A stretch of DNA of 7,655 nt, from assembly GCA_937911845.1 (NCBI GenBank), contig CALDQF010000220.1:1-7655 (forward strand). The letters are read 5' to 3'. The position numbers and the translations under genes are program-made. Positions 1 through 6,970 of this stretch are shown here, piece after piece; within the stretch, counting starts at the first letter, position 1; every line of letters starts with the position of its first letter. Under the pieces are notes generated by a model. The model worked only from the letters and a program-made list of their open reading frames with translations, was not told the DNA's origin and did no database searches. This stretch comes from an uncultured Phycisphaera sp. (GTDB lineage Bacteria; Planctomycetota; Phycisphaerae; Phycisphaerales; SM1A02).

Positions 1-708
1 GCAGTTTTGGGCATTGCCGTAGTCGTTCACACCACCCACGCCCAAGATTTCTTCCATCCGGTCGTCTTGCAGGATTTTGCCCGTGGGGTGTTCGTTAAAC
101 AGTAAGGCTTGGTTGATGGCGTGTGGTCCCAAGAAAGCGTCGTCCCAATCGGCGGGGGATTCTTCTTTGTTGAATTGAGGACATGCCTCCAAGCAGCAGC
201 CACAACTCATACATGTGGACATGGTGTAACGCATTTGCTGGTGTTCAGGAGTGTCCAGAGGACCGGACCCAAGATCGTATGTGCCATCAATAGGCACCCA
301 TGCTTTTACTCGCTTGAGGTTGTGGAATAGTCTTTCACGATCAACCATCAAGTCTCGAACCACGGGAAATTTATTCATGGGCTCAAGGACGATCTCGTCT
401 CCATCCCGCGGGGCGTACTCGTCAATCAAAGCCGTACAACTCGGACGAACCTGCCCATTGATCACCATAGCGCATGAGCCGCATACTTCTTCGAGACACC
501 CGCAGTCGAACACAATAGGGGTTGAAGAATCTCCATCAACTGTGATGGGATTTGCAGCTACCCGCTGTAGGCAGGAAATCAAATTCATGCCAAGTTCAAC
601 TTCTATTTCAAACCGTTCCCAGCGCGGCAGAGAATCTGGGCTGTCTTGACGCAAGACACGCAGAAAAATGGTTCTTTGCCCGGAGACTTTGGTGGTTGGA
701 GCAATCAT
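1..708 (-). CDS. sdhB: Succinate dehydrogenase/fumarate reductase iron-sulfur subunit (partial, 3' end outside window)
   Basis: This is the Fe-S electron-transfer subunit of complex II, which passes electrons from the flavoprotein subunit to the membrane quinone site. The window holds 236 codons from the ATG at 708. The [2Fe-2S] ligands C71, C76, C79 and C91 lie in CGCLEEVCGSCAMVING, followed by RPSCTALI. The second Fe-S region starts with CMSCGCCLEACPQ at about residues 166-178. The visible end, NDYGNAQNC, is the start of the last cysteine cluster, so only a short C-terminal tail is missing. Wording and length match the Bacillus/non-classical SdhB type of about 250 residues. An in-frame TAA lies four codons upstream of the ATG, and the next in-frame Met is residue 41, so the start is well constrained. 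No Shine-Dalgarno is visible. Because the gene upstream is divergent, sdhA and sdhC are not upstream; they may lie downstream, outside the window. Confidence 0.96.
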   Translation of the reverse strand, partial: MIAPTTKVSGQRTIFLRVLRQDSPDSLPRWERFEIEVELGMNLISCLQRVAANPITVDGDSSTPIVFDCGCLEEVCGSCAMVINGQVRPSCTALIDEYAPRDGDEIVLEPMNKFPVVRDLMVDRERLFHNLKRVKAWVPIDGTYDLGSGPLDTPEHQQMRYTMSTCMSCGCCLEACPQFNKEESPADWDDAFLGPHAINQALLFNEHPTGKILQDDRMEEILGVGGVNDYGNAQNC

Positions 709-719
709 GGGACGTTTTT

Positions 720-748
720 AATATAACCCAAGATTTCGACGTTCTCAG
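720..748 (-). promoter_or_regulatory. Candidate sigma-70-type promoter for sdhB
   Basis: On the minus strand, TATATT (720-725, five of six matches to the -10 consensus) is preceded after exactly 17 bases by CTGAGA (743-748, four of six matches to TTGACA). A transcript from it would begin near 713, only about five bases before the sdhB ATG. That would fit the absence of a ribosome binding site. This is a by-eye motif match only. Confidence 0.4.
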
Positions 749-794
749 AATTCCACATTTATCTTTGGTCCAATCTGATCCGATATTGACGCTA

Positions 795-1742
795 GTGACA
801 AATACGCCCCCTATTTTGCACTTGCTTCGGCCAGCCGATTGGGTGAAAAACGTTTTCGTCCTTCCCGCTTTGGTCTTTTCGTTGCCCCGCATGGTGGAAG
901 ATGGCGTCGAGATCGTGCCAGCTCTCTGGGCTACTTTGGCGGCGGTGGCTGGTTTTTGTGCCACGGCTTCTGGTTTTTATGCCATCAACGATGCCCTGGA
1001 TGCCGAGAGCGATCGACAGCATCCAGTGAAATGCCGGCGACCCATTGCTTCGGGGGAGATCTCCGTCCGGATGGGCTTGGTGATGGGGGTGCTGTTGCCA
1101 CCACTCTCCATTCTCGCGGCATATTCAATCGATGCTGGCTTAGGCTGGATTCTCCTGACCTACGGCATGCTGCAGGTGCTGTACAACCTTGGACTGAAGC
1201 GATGTCATGGGTTGGATGTCATGGCTTTGGCCGGTGGATTCACCCTCCGAGCGGCCGGTGGTGCCGCGGTGATTGATCGCCCCATTTCCGTATGGCTCTT
1301 GCTTGAGGTGTTCTTCCTCACTCTGTTCCTCGCCTTCATCAAAAGGCAGTGTGATTTGCAAACGGCCAAGAACAACAACGCCAAAGGATGGAAAAGTCCT
1401 GCGGGCTACCACGACGAGCATGAACTTGATTGGGGTACGGGTTTGGCTGGCGGGTTGGCCGTGGTTGTTTTTGTGATGTATGCCACCTCGGGACATGCCC
1501 GAGAAGTGCTGGGCCCCGGGTCCGAGGGCTTGGTATTTTTAACGCCCTTTGTGATTTCCGCTTTGCTCCGCTTTCACCGCCGAGCCCGCGAGGGGGCCTC
1601 TGACTCTCCTTTGGCCGCGTTGTTGGAAGATCGCATCATGTTGCTGTCGGCAGGGTCTTTCGGCCTTGGGTTGGTGGGCCTGCTCGCCTTTCCTGATCTC
1701 CGCGAAGCCTTGGATGGGATTTTGATGACTTCTCCGGAATGA
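795..1742 (+). CDS. UbiA-family prenyltransferase, decaprenyl-phosphate phosphoribosyltransferase-like
   Basis: This is an integral membrane prenyltransferase of the UbiA superfamily. With the GTG start at 795 it has 315 residues. The N-terminus carries LRPADWVKN (residues 11-19). The first Asp-rich motif, NDALDAESDRQHP (65-77), is followed by KCRRPIASGEI, and the second motif region reads YNLGLKRCHGLDV (130-142). These match the DPPR synthase branch (Rv3806c-like), which moves phosphoribose from PRPP to polyprenyl phosphate, better than the quinone or heme branches. Several hydrophobic segments follow (about 38-60, 93-125, 163-182, 215-235, 245-260). The start is uncertain: the frame stays open back to 552, but that stretch overlaps sdhB, and family alignment puts LRPxxWVKN near the N-terminus. 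GTG 795 (or TTG 786) is therefore likelier, though neither has a Shine-Dalgarno. The acceptor lipid in this organism is unknown. The gene is divergent from sdhB and 40 bp ahead of the LolA-like gene. Confidence 0.86.
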   Translation: MTNTPPILHLLRPADWVKNVFVLPALVFSLPRMVEDGVEIVPALWATLAAVAGFCATASGFYAINDALDAESDRQHPVKCRRPIASGEISVRMGLVMGVLLPPLSILAAYSIDAGLGWILLTYGMLQVLYNLGLKRCHGLDVMALAGGFTLRAAGGAAVIDRPISVWLLLEVFFLTLFLAFIKRQCDLQTAKNNNAKGWKSPAGYHDEHELDWGTGLAGGLAVVVFVMYATSGHAREVLGPGSEGLVFLTPFVISALLRFHRRAREGASDSPLAALLEDRIMLLSAGSFGLGLVGLLAFPDLREALDGILMTSPE

Positions 1743-1782
1743 ATCGCCCGGTTCTTCCGTCTCTCTCTAGGCTGCGAGGACC

Positions 1783-2567
1783 ATGATGCTTTCCACCATG
1801 CTGTCGATGCTCTTTCTGATAACTCTTGGGTGTCCCCCCGAAACATCTCCACATACTGCGGAACCTGTGTCTTCTAAAGGATCCGTTCGAGGCCTTCTGG
1901 ACCAAGCCGAACGTGTGGCGGCAACTCTGGAATCTTGGACCCGGCCCGCGTTGTATCGCACCGAAAATGATCTCACCGGCGATTCCGTGCTGCGGACCGG
2001 TTGGATTTCATGGAGTCGCGCCATGGACAACGTGACTGTGGGATTGTTGTTGGAGTGGGAGGTTGTGGATCGAGCCCGAAGAAAGAAAGTCAAAGACTTC
2101 ATCCTGCAGGGCCCTTTTCTTTGGGAAGTAGAGCACGAAGGGAAGTTGAGGATCAAACGAAGATTGTCCACCGATGATTCGGCCACCACTTTGGGGGCTT
2201 TGGGTCGAGGCCCTTTACCCCTTCCGATTGGAATGTCAGCAGATGCCGTCTTGGCCAAATTCACCGTGACCGAAGGTGTTCGACCGGACGTTGGTGTGTT
2301 GGCCAAGATTCAAGACGAGCGTGTTCGCTATCTCCAATTCACCCCCAAAGAAGGCACGCCTTCAGCTGAGGAAATGGATCATGCTGTGGTGGCCTACATG
2401 CCCGATGGCTTGCCCCGAGGGGTTCGTGTGGAGCGGCTCAATGGCGATGTTCGAGAGGGACGATTTGATCCCATTCGAGAGGGACAATCGCCGCCGTCCG
2501 ACTTGAATCAACGCATGGATCCCGAATCAGCACCCCGTGAGGGCTGGACCATCCAGAAGCCGGTGAA

Positions 2568-2571
<4 letters not shown>
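1783..2571 (+). CDS. LolA-like outer-membrane lipoprotein-sorting family protein, exported
   Basis: This 262-residue protein resembles the LolA/LolB-like superfamily proteins common in planctomycetes, whose twisted beta-sheet folds bind acyl chains of lipoproteins or lipids. The telling stretch runs from about residues 98 to 162. It contains RRKKVKDFILQGPFLWEVEHE, a basic strand (KLRIKRR), then GRGPLPLPIG and DAVLAKFTV. These fit the usual order in this family: an LWE strand, a GxGPxPLPIG loop, then a D-LxxF helix. A hydrophobic N-terminus ends in LITLGC (C17), an imperfect lipobox with Thr at -3 and no Lys/Arg before it, so lipidation is uncertain. GAGGA at 1776-1780 is only two bases from the ATG at 1783 but five from the second ATG at 1786, which may be the true start. 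It is probably cotranscribed with the upstream UbiA-family gene. Cargo cannot be told from sequence. Confidence 0.8.
2450..2485 (+). repeat. Short in-frame direct repeat (12 bp, 24-bp period)
   Basis: TTCGAGAGGGAC occurs exactly at 2450-2461 and again at 2474-2485. The 24-base period is eight codons, giving VREGRFDP followed by IREGQSPP near the C-terminus of the LolA-like protein (residues 223-238). It looks like a small internal duplication in a probably disordered tail. Confidence 0.7.
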
Positions 2572-3893
<1,322 letters not shown>

Positions 3894-3916
3894 GCCACAA
3901 GTGTACGTCCTCGGCG

Positions 3917-4696
3917 TTAAAGAAAGAGTTCGACAAATCGACTTCGTGTTCGAAGTCTGGCAAGAAGTTGCCGGTGCAGTTCTCCAAGCAGCTGGCTGAC
4001 CCTCGACTCACTAAGCCCAAGGACCCGGGCGGTTTGAGCCATGGACAATGATTCGCCGTAGTACAACGCCACCATGGTGCGGGTCCGGACATCAAAAGTG
4101 CATTCGAGCCAATCCAGCAATTCAGAGCGTGCATCAAAATGGGTTTGAGCGGGAGGGAGGCATCCTTCTGGTTCTGGCTCGTTGGCCGACATCACGCTGA
4201 TGGCCACGGCGGCCCCCCGGGTGGACCAGGTCTGCACATGGAAGATTCGATCGGGATTGAGTCCGGTCAGTCGGCCCAGCACTTCGTCTTCCGGCTCGAA
4301 TCCATATCGAGTTCGGAATTGATCGGCGGTGGTTTGAACTTTCCGGACATCCGCGCGGGCTCCTCGTGAGAGCAGATCTTCGCGGCGAAGCCAATCGTGG
4401 ATCGATCCGCGAATACGCTGTTTGGCATAGGGGCGGAAATCATCACAAACCCGGTTGTCGAACCGTTGCAATGCGTCGTGTAATCCGAGATAGCCAGCTT
4501 GCTCGAGATCGCCCAGATCCACTGAAGGTGGAAGTTGCCGGTGTTGGGCCCGGGCAATGGGCTGGACCAGTTCCGAAAAGTAGTGATGCAGCAATTGGTC
4601 ACGTGCGGCAGGACAAGCCACGTGCATCCAAGCTGCCCAATCATCGCGCAGGGCGCTCGGTTGCCGCCGAACGTCCCCTCCCTGATTGTGGGGCAT
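3917..4696 (-). CDS. RNA polymerase sigma factor, sigma-70 family, FliA/WhiG-type (group 3)
   Basis: This 259-residue alternative sigma factor would direct core RNA polymerase to a specific promoter set. Region 2 is clear: DLGDLEQAGYLGLHDALQRFD (60-80, region 2.2), then DFRPYAKQRIRGSIHDWLRRE (86-106, regions 2.3-2.4). This FRPYAxxRIRGxIxDxLR wording is typical of FliA, WhiG and SigB/F-like factors. A region 3-like segment spans about 112-165. Region 4.2 has the helix-turn-helix LSMAQTARVLGLSESRVSQL (217-236). The region 3/4 linker is long and acidic/Pro-rich (ANEPEPEGCLPP, 171-182). Start chosen at 4696 because AAAGGA sits six bases upstream; the frame is open back to 4771 but without a comparable site. 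No anti-sigma factor is recognisable next to it, and no flagellar gene is in the window, so its regulon cannot be named. It lies between a small membrane-protein pair and hisS, all on the same strand. Confidence 0.92.
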   Translation of the reverse strand: MPHNQGGDVRRQPSALRDDWAAWMHVACPAARDQLLHHYFSELVQPIARAQHRQLPPSVDLGDLEQAGYLGLHDALQRFDNRVCDDFRPYAKQRIRGSIHDWLRREDLLSRGARADVRKVQTTADQFRTRYGFEPEDEVLGRLTGLNPDRIFHVQTWSTRGAAVAISVMSANEPEPEGCLPPAQTHFDARSELLDWLECTFDVRTRTMVALYYGESLSMAQTARVLGLSESRVSQLLGELHRQLLARLRTRSRFVELFL

Positions 4697-4702
4697 GGAG
4701 AT

Positions 4703-4708
4703 TCCTTT
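4703..4708 (-). promoter_or_regulatory. Ribosome binding site fixing the sigma-factor start
   Basis: The minus strand reads AAAGGA with a six-base gap to the ATG at 4696. This is the best Shine-Dalgarno in the left two thirds of the window and favours the shorter form of the sigma factor over the ATG at 4771. Confidence 0.75.
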
Positions 4709-4721
4709 CAGTTGCCGACGG

Positions 4722-4754
4722 CCGTCCGTGGCCGACATACAGCCCATCGGACGG
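4722..4754 (-). promoter_or_regulatory. Candidate leader hairpin before the sigma-factor RBS
   Basis: CCGTCCG (4722-4728) and CGGACGG (4748-4754) are perfect 7-base inverted arms around a 19-base loop. They sit about 13 bases upstream of the sigma gene's ribosome binding site, in the 93-bp gap after the 73-residue membrane protein. It could be an mRNA leader structure or an operator. No U-run follows on the minus strand, so it is not an ordinary intrinsic terminator. Confidence 0.35.
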
Positions 4755-4789
4755 TCTTGGCCAATCTCCACACAGATCTTGAAAAAATT

Positions 4790-5011
4790 TTAAGCGCGAG
4801 GCAAAATCAGGTCAACGATCAAGCCAAGGACCAGTCCCAAGCCGGTGATACCCACAGTGACTTGCACGGTGAAAAGCCCAACCTCTGGCCAATACCGTTT
4901 GAAGTCCGGCAGTCGCCAAGCTTTGTAGACCATCCCAACACCAAATGAGAACGGGATGATGGTCAGCCACCAGATTTCTTGGAGTGCGTGCCACGGATCA
5001 ATGAACGGCAT
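4790..5011 (-). CDS. Small two-helix membrane protein, function unknown
   Basis: This 73-residue protein begins MPFIDPWHALQEIWW and has two hydrophobic segments, about residues 14-30 (WWLTIIPFSFGVGMVYK) and 45-70 (Val/Gly/Leu-rich), separated by a short basic-acidic loop (AWRLPDFKRYWPEV). It ends LPRA. The start ATG shares its A with the TGA of the upstream membrane gene (TGATG), which implies translational coupling. The reading frame continues further upstream, but that part is Arg/Gly-rich and antisense-like and overlaps the neighbour, so the short form is preferred. I do not recognise a named family. Pairing with the upstream gene suggests the two products act together in the inner membrane. 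Confidence 0.75.
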   Translation of the reverse strand: MPFIDPWHALQEIWWLTIIPFSFGVGMVYKAWRLPDFKRYWPEVGLFTVQVTVGITGLGLVLGLIVDLILPRA

Positions 5012-5481
5012 CAAACCGCTCCCTTCGGCGTGGCGAAGCCCGCTTCCAAGATCAACACCAGATTCATGAGGCCTCCGAGGGCAATGAACAAAGTGCCCAC
5101 TTCGTTCACGTGGGACAAGCCTTGTCGACGGACGGCGTCCATAACTTCTGGGTCTTCCGCCAGCCACCGTTCACCCAGCGAGGGGGTTCGCTCCCAAGAG
5201 ATGTCCTGAATTTCTCGCCCATTGATGCTGGAGAGTCGACTGCGAGTGAAGTCAGTAGCGAAGGCAATGGGACCATTGAACGCTTGGGCATAAAACCAAA
5301 TGCCGTCATGCTTTCGATCTACGGCGTCCAAGCCGCCGATCAGCAAGCCTGAGAGGTACAAGAAAAGCACCCCTCCCATTGCTCGTAGGCCGCGAGCGTA
5401 TCGACGCTCCGCAAAGTATCCGCCTCCTGGCCAAAGCCAAGCGAAGAGCATCCGGTCCGGTTTCATCGCAGATCGAGCCAT
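5011..5481 (-). CDS. Membrane protein, DUF6677-like, function unknown
   Basis: This 156-residue protein has LFAWLWPGGGYFAERRYARG at residues 12-31. That recalls the AWLxPGxGHxxxGRxxRG start of small planctomycete membrane proteins (DUF6677 type, named from memory and not checked). Hydrophobic segments lie at about 34-51 and 125-147 (VNEVGTLFIALGGLMNLVLI). Between them is a long hydrophilic part (about 80-120), probably a soluble loop, containing INGREIQDISWERTPSLGE. ATG at 5481 is used; Met6 at 5466 is an alternative. Neither has a strong Shine-Dalgarno. It is the first gene of the leftward set continuing into the 73-residue membrane protein, the sigma factor and hisS, and is divergent from the 5575 gene with 93 bp between them. 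Its role is unknown. Confidence 0.8.
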   Translation of the reverse strand: MARSAMKPDRMLFAWLWPGGGYFAERRYARGLRAMGGVLFLYLSGLLIGGLDAVDRKHDGIWFYAQAFNGPIAFATDFTRSRLSSINGREIQDISWERTPSLGERWLAEDPEVMDAVRRQGLSHVNEVGTLFIALGGLMNLVLILEAGFATPKGAV

Positions 5482-5564
5482 ACCACTGGCACTATCGGCA
5501 TAACCCGACCTGCTCCCACTGATTTCGATCGAGTTCGCTGCATGTGGGGACTCTTGGGGGCGAT

Positions 5565-5570
5565 AGGGGA
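5565..5570 (+). promoter_or_regulatory. Ribosome binding site choosing the ATG at 5575
   Basis: AGGGGA ends four bases before the ATG at 5575. An earlier in-frame ATG at 5542 has no comparable site, so the shorter start is preferred. Confidence 0.6.
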
Positions 5571-5574
5571 TGTG

Positions 5575-6198
5575 ATGAGCACTGAACCCACCCGATCTCG
5601 CCCCACTGTTGTTGACCGCCGTCTTGGCATGATGCGTCGAGACACCCCACCGGATACCAACTTGGAACGCCGCCGTGGTCCCGGTCGTCGACGGTCAGAT
5701 TTCCGTCGTGACGCCGATGAGGGCACTTTTGACACGGAACAGATGTATTTTTTGAAAGCGATAGAAATGTGGCGACGTGAGGTCAAATTGTTTGACGGTG
5801 CGGTCCCCAGCTGGGATCAGGTACTGCAAGGAATTCGGTGTGTTGGGTATCGCCGCACCTCGACCGACACCGTTCGTCTGAATGATTCTCCATCGCTTTC
5901 GCCTGAGTCGGAGCAAGCCAGCCTTGAGGCTTCAGTCATCGAGCAAAATCGATTTCAGTGCGTCATGGAGATGTTCAGAGAGGTCACTGATGTCCACCTG
6001 CCGCAGTGGACAGATGTGCTTGAGGTCATTCGTCGGATGGGATACCGGAAGGTCCAGCCATGTGGTTTCGATCTGCGTGGTCGAATTGAAGAGTTTCAGG
6101 AACGGCCTGATGCACCAGCTCGGGTGGATCGGTCGGAACGAGAGGCCTCAGACGATCAGCTGGGTTTTTTGAAGCAATCCGAGTTCTTTTCAAAGTAA
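5575..6198 (+). CDS. Hypothetical protein with Arg-rich N-terminus and two copies of a ~40-residue module
   Basis: I do not recognise a family. The 207-residue product is soluble, with no signal peptide or membrane helix. Residues 1-45 are strongly basic (DRRLGMMRRD, then ERRRGPGRRRSDFRRD) and could contact nucleic acid or an acidic partner. Two related modules follow. Copy 1 (55-94) starts EQMYFLKAIEMWRREV and ends PSWDQVLQGIRCVGYRR. Copy 2 (123-160) starts EQNRFQCVMEMFREV and ends PQWTDVLEVIRRMGYRK. Shared positions are EQ..F....EM.RE, then P.W..VL..IR..GYR. The first copy carries a three-residue insertion in the middle. A Ser/Pro/Glu linker joins them (about 95-122), and a charged, probably disordered tail ends the protein. 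Each module predicts as two amphipathic helices. The gene is divergent from the membrane/sigma set and converges on the ferredoxin gene. Confidence 0.82.
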   Translation: MSTEPTRSRPTVVDRRLGMMRRDTPPDTNLERRRGPGRRRSDFRRDADEGTFDTEQMYFLKAIEMWRREVKLFDGAVPSWDQVLQGIRCVGYRRTSTDTVRLNDSPSLSPESEQASLEASVIEQNRFQCVMEMFREVTDVHLPQWTDVLEVIRRMGYRKVQPCGFDLRGRIEEFQERPDAPARVDRSEREASDDQLGFLKQSEFFSK

Positions 6199-6230
6199 CT
6201 CTCGCATTCGCACGGAGGGTCGTAAGAACA

Positions 6231-6284
6231 AGACCCAAGTGGCCCAAGGCTATGGTGGGTCTCTTGTGCATCTTCTATTTTGTT
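6231..6284 (+). terminator. Possible terminator between convergent genes
   Basis: AGACCCA (6231-6237) pairs perfectly with TGGGTCT (6256-6262) around an 18-base loop that contains a GCC/GGC inner pairing. Extension to CAAGACCCA pairs with one bulge. The + strand continues into a loose T-rich run (TCTTCTATTTTGTT, 6271-6284), while the minus strand leaves the stem as TTGTTCTT. It lies 33 bp after the 5575 gene's stop and about 75 bp after the ferredoxin stop, so it could serve either. A second small stem, TGGGC/GCCCA (6287-6291 and 6298-6302), lies beside it. The rest of the 138-bp gap shows nothing else. Confidence 0.4.
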
Positions 6285-6336
6285 GGTGGGCGCTTCTGCC
6301 CAGGTGGATCGAATCTGAACAAGAAGTATCAGATGG

Positions 6337-6603
6337 TCAACCGCCGTCTTTGAACCAGTCGGCGTTTTTGTCCACATAGACCTTCCACTCATCGGGAAGA
6401 TCCTCTTCAGGAAAAATGGCTTGGACTGGACACTCGTCCACACACAAGCCGCAGTCAATGCAGGTGTCAGGATCGATAAAGAGTTGATCCGCACTGCCGT
6501 TTCGATCGTCAGACGGGCCAGGGTGGATGCAGTCCACAGGGCAAACATCAACACAAGCGGTGTCTTTGGTTCCTACACAGGGCTCAGCAATAACGTGTGC
6601 CAT
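6337..6603 (-). CDS. fdxA: Seven-iron ([3Fe-4S][4Fe-4S]) ferredoxin
   Basis: This 88-residue soluble electron carrier has all cluster cysteines. C9, C17, C21 and C25 lie in CVGTKDTACVDVCPVDCIHP, and C48, C51, C54 and C58 in CIDCGLCVDECP. The CxxxxxxxCxxxCP spacing, with Thr12 where an eight-iron ferredoxin would carry a cysteine, is the signature of the Azotobacter FdI/FdxA type. By that model C9, C17 and C58 hold a [3Fe-4S] cluster, and C21, C48, C51 and C54 a [4Fe-4S] cluster. The C-terminus, AIFPEEDLPDEWKVYVDKN, is also family-typical. Between the halves is a slightly long polar loop (residues 29-40, GPSDDRNGSADQ). Partner enzymes cannot be read from the context. ATG 6603 is fixed by the conserved N-terminus, with only a weak GGA upstream. 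The histone-like gene upstream has its own terminator, so this gene probably has its own promoter in the ~50 bp between. Confidence 0.94.
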   Translation of the reverse strand: MAHVIAEPCVGTKDTACVDVCPVDCIHPGPSDDRNGSADQLFIDPDTCIDCGLCVDECPVQAIFPEEDLPDEWKVYVDKNADWFKDGG

Positions 6604-6651
6604 AGCATGTCCAGCTTCGGAAAAGACTTACCGCGAAATTGAACATGGTCC

Positions 6652-6688
6652 ACAAAAAAGAAGCGGGGAGCCCCAAAGGACTCCCCGC
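6652..6688 (-). terminator. Rho-independent terminator of the histone-like gene
   Basis: GCGGGGAG (6663-6670) and CTCCCCGC (6681-6688) form a perfect, GC-rich 8-bp stem with a 10-base loop. On the minus strand the stem is followed by TTC and six T (6654-6659). The stem begins 25 bases after the histone-like gene's stop codon. The + strand has no T-run after the stem, so it acts leftwards. Confidence 0.88.
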
Positions 6689-6712
6689 GACGTTCTTGTG
6701 ACGCAGCTTGGA

Positions 6713-6919
6713 TCAGCGGCGGCGTGTGGCCTTCTTACGTGTGGCCTTCTTCTTGGCTGCCTTCTTAGCGACCTTCTTGCGAGTGGTCTTCTTGGCAGTT
6801 TTCTTGGCTGCCTTCTTGGCAACCTTGCGGGTAGCCTTCTTGGCTACTTTGCGAGTGGCCTTTTTGGCCGTCTTTTTTGCCACCTTGCGGGTAGCTTTTT
6901 TGGCTTTTTTCTTTGCCAT
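6713..6919 (-). CDS. Histone H1-like Lys/Ala/Arg-repeat DNA-binding protein
   Basis: This 68-residue protein is built only from Lys (29), Ala (17), Thr (9), Arg (8), Val (4) and the start Met. There is no acidic residue, and 54% of residues are basic. ATRKVAKK occurs three times (residues 9-16, 21-28, 29-36), and KKAAKK/KKTAKK units fill the rest. The C-terminus is KKATRRR. Such tails resemble the C-terminal domain of eukaryotic H1, chlamydial Hc1/Hc2 and AlgP-type proteins. The expected role is sequence-independent DNA or RNA binding and nucleoid compaction, by composition rather than by fold. ATG 6919 is chosen because AAGGA sits eight bases upstream; the frame extends to 7006, but those residues are of ordinary composition. 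The gene is monocistronic: it has its own terminator behind and a 154-bp control region shared with the divergent M16-like gene. Repeat-encoding DNA is prone to copy-number change, so length may vary between strains. Confidence 0.9.
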   Translation of the reverse strand: MAKKKAKKATRKVAKKTAKKATRKVAKKATRKVAKKAAKKTAKKTTRKKVAKKAAKKKATRKKATRRR

Positions 6920-6927
6920 ATTTAGGT

Positions 6928-6932
6928 TCCTT
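6928..6932 (-). promoter_or_regulatory. Ribosome binding site of the histone-like gene
   Basis: The minus strand reads AAGGA eight bases before the ATG at 6919. It supports the 68-residue form over the longer open frame. Confidence 0.75.
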
Positions 6933-6970
6933 ACTCTGTACAACTCGGTCGGAGTCATAGTCGGACAAAG

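Noticed and set aside
552..794. Open rightward frame extending the UbiA-family gene upstream into sdhB
   Set aside because: It is antisense to the conserved sdhB N-terminal region, has no membrane-protein character, and lies before the family's usual N-terminus.
1767..2306. Leftward open frame of 179 codons opposite the LolA-like gene
   Set aside because: No recognisable domain, no upstream RBS, and the opposite strand encodes a credible exported protein with family motifs.
4697..4771. Longer N-terminus of the sigma factor from the ATG at 4771
   Set aside because: No ribosome binding site there, whereas AAAGGA is well placed before the ATG at 4696; the extension also covers a leader inverted repeat.
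5012..5167. Arg/Gly/Pro-rich N-terminal extension of the 73-residue membrane protein
   Set aside because: It overlaps the coding part of the 156-residue protein in another frame and has shadow-like composition; the TGATG junction gives a better start.
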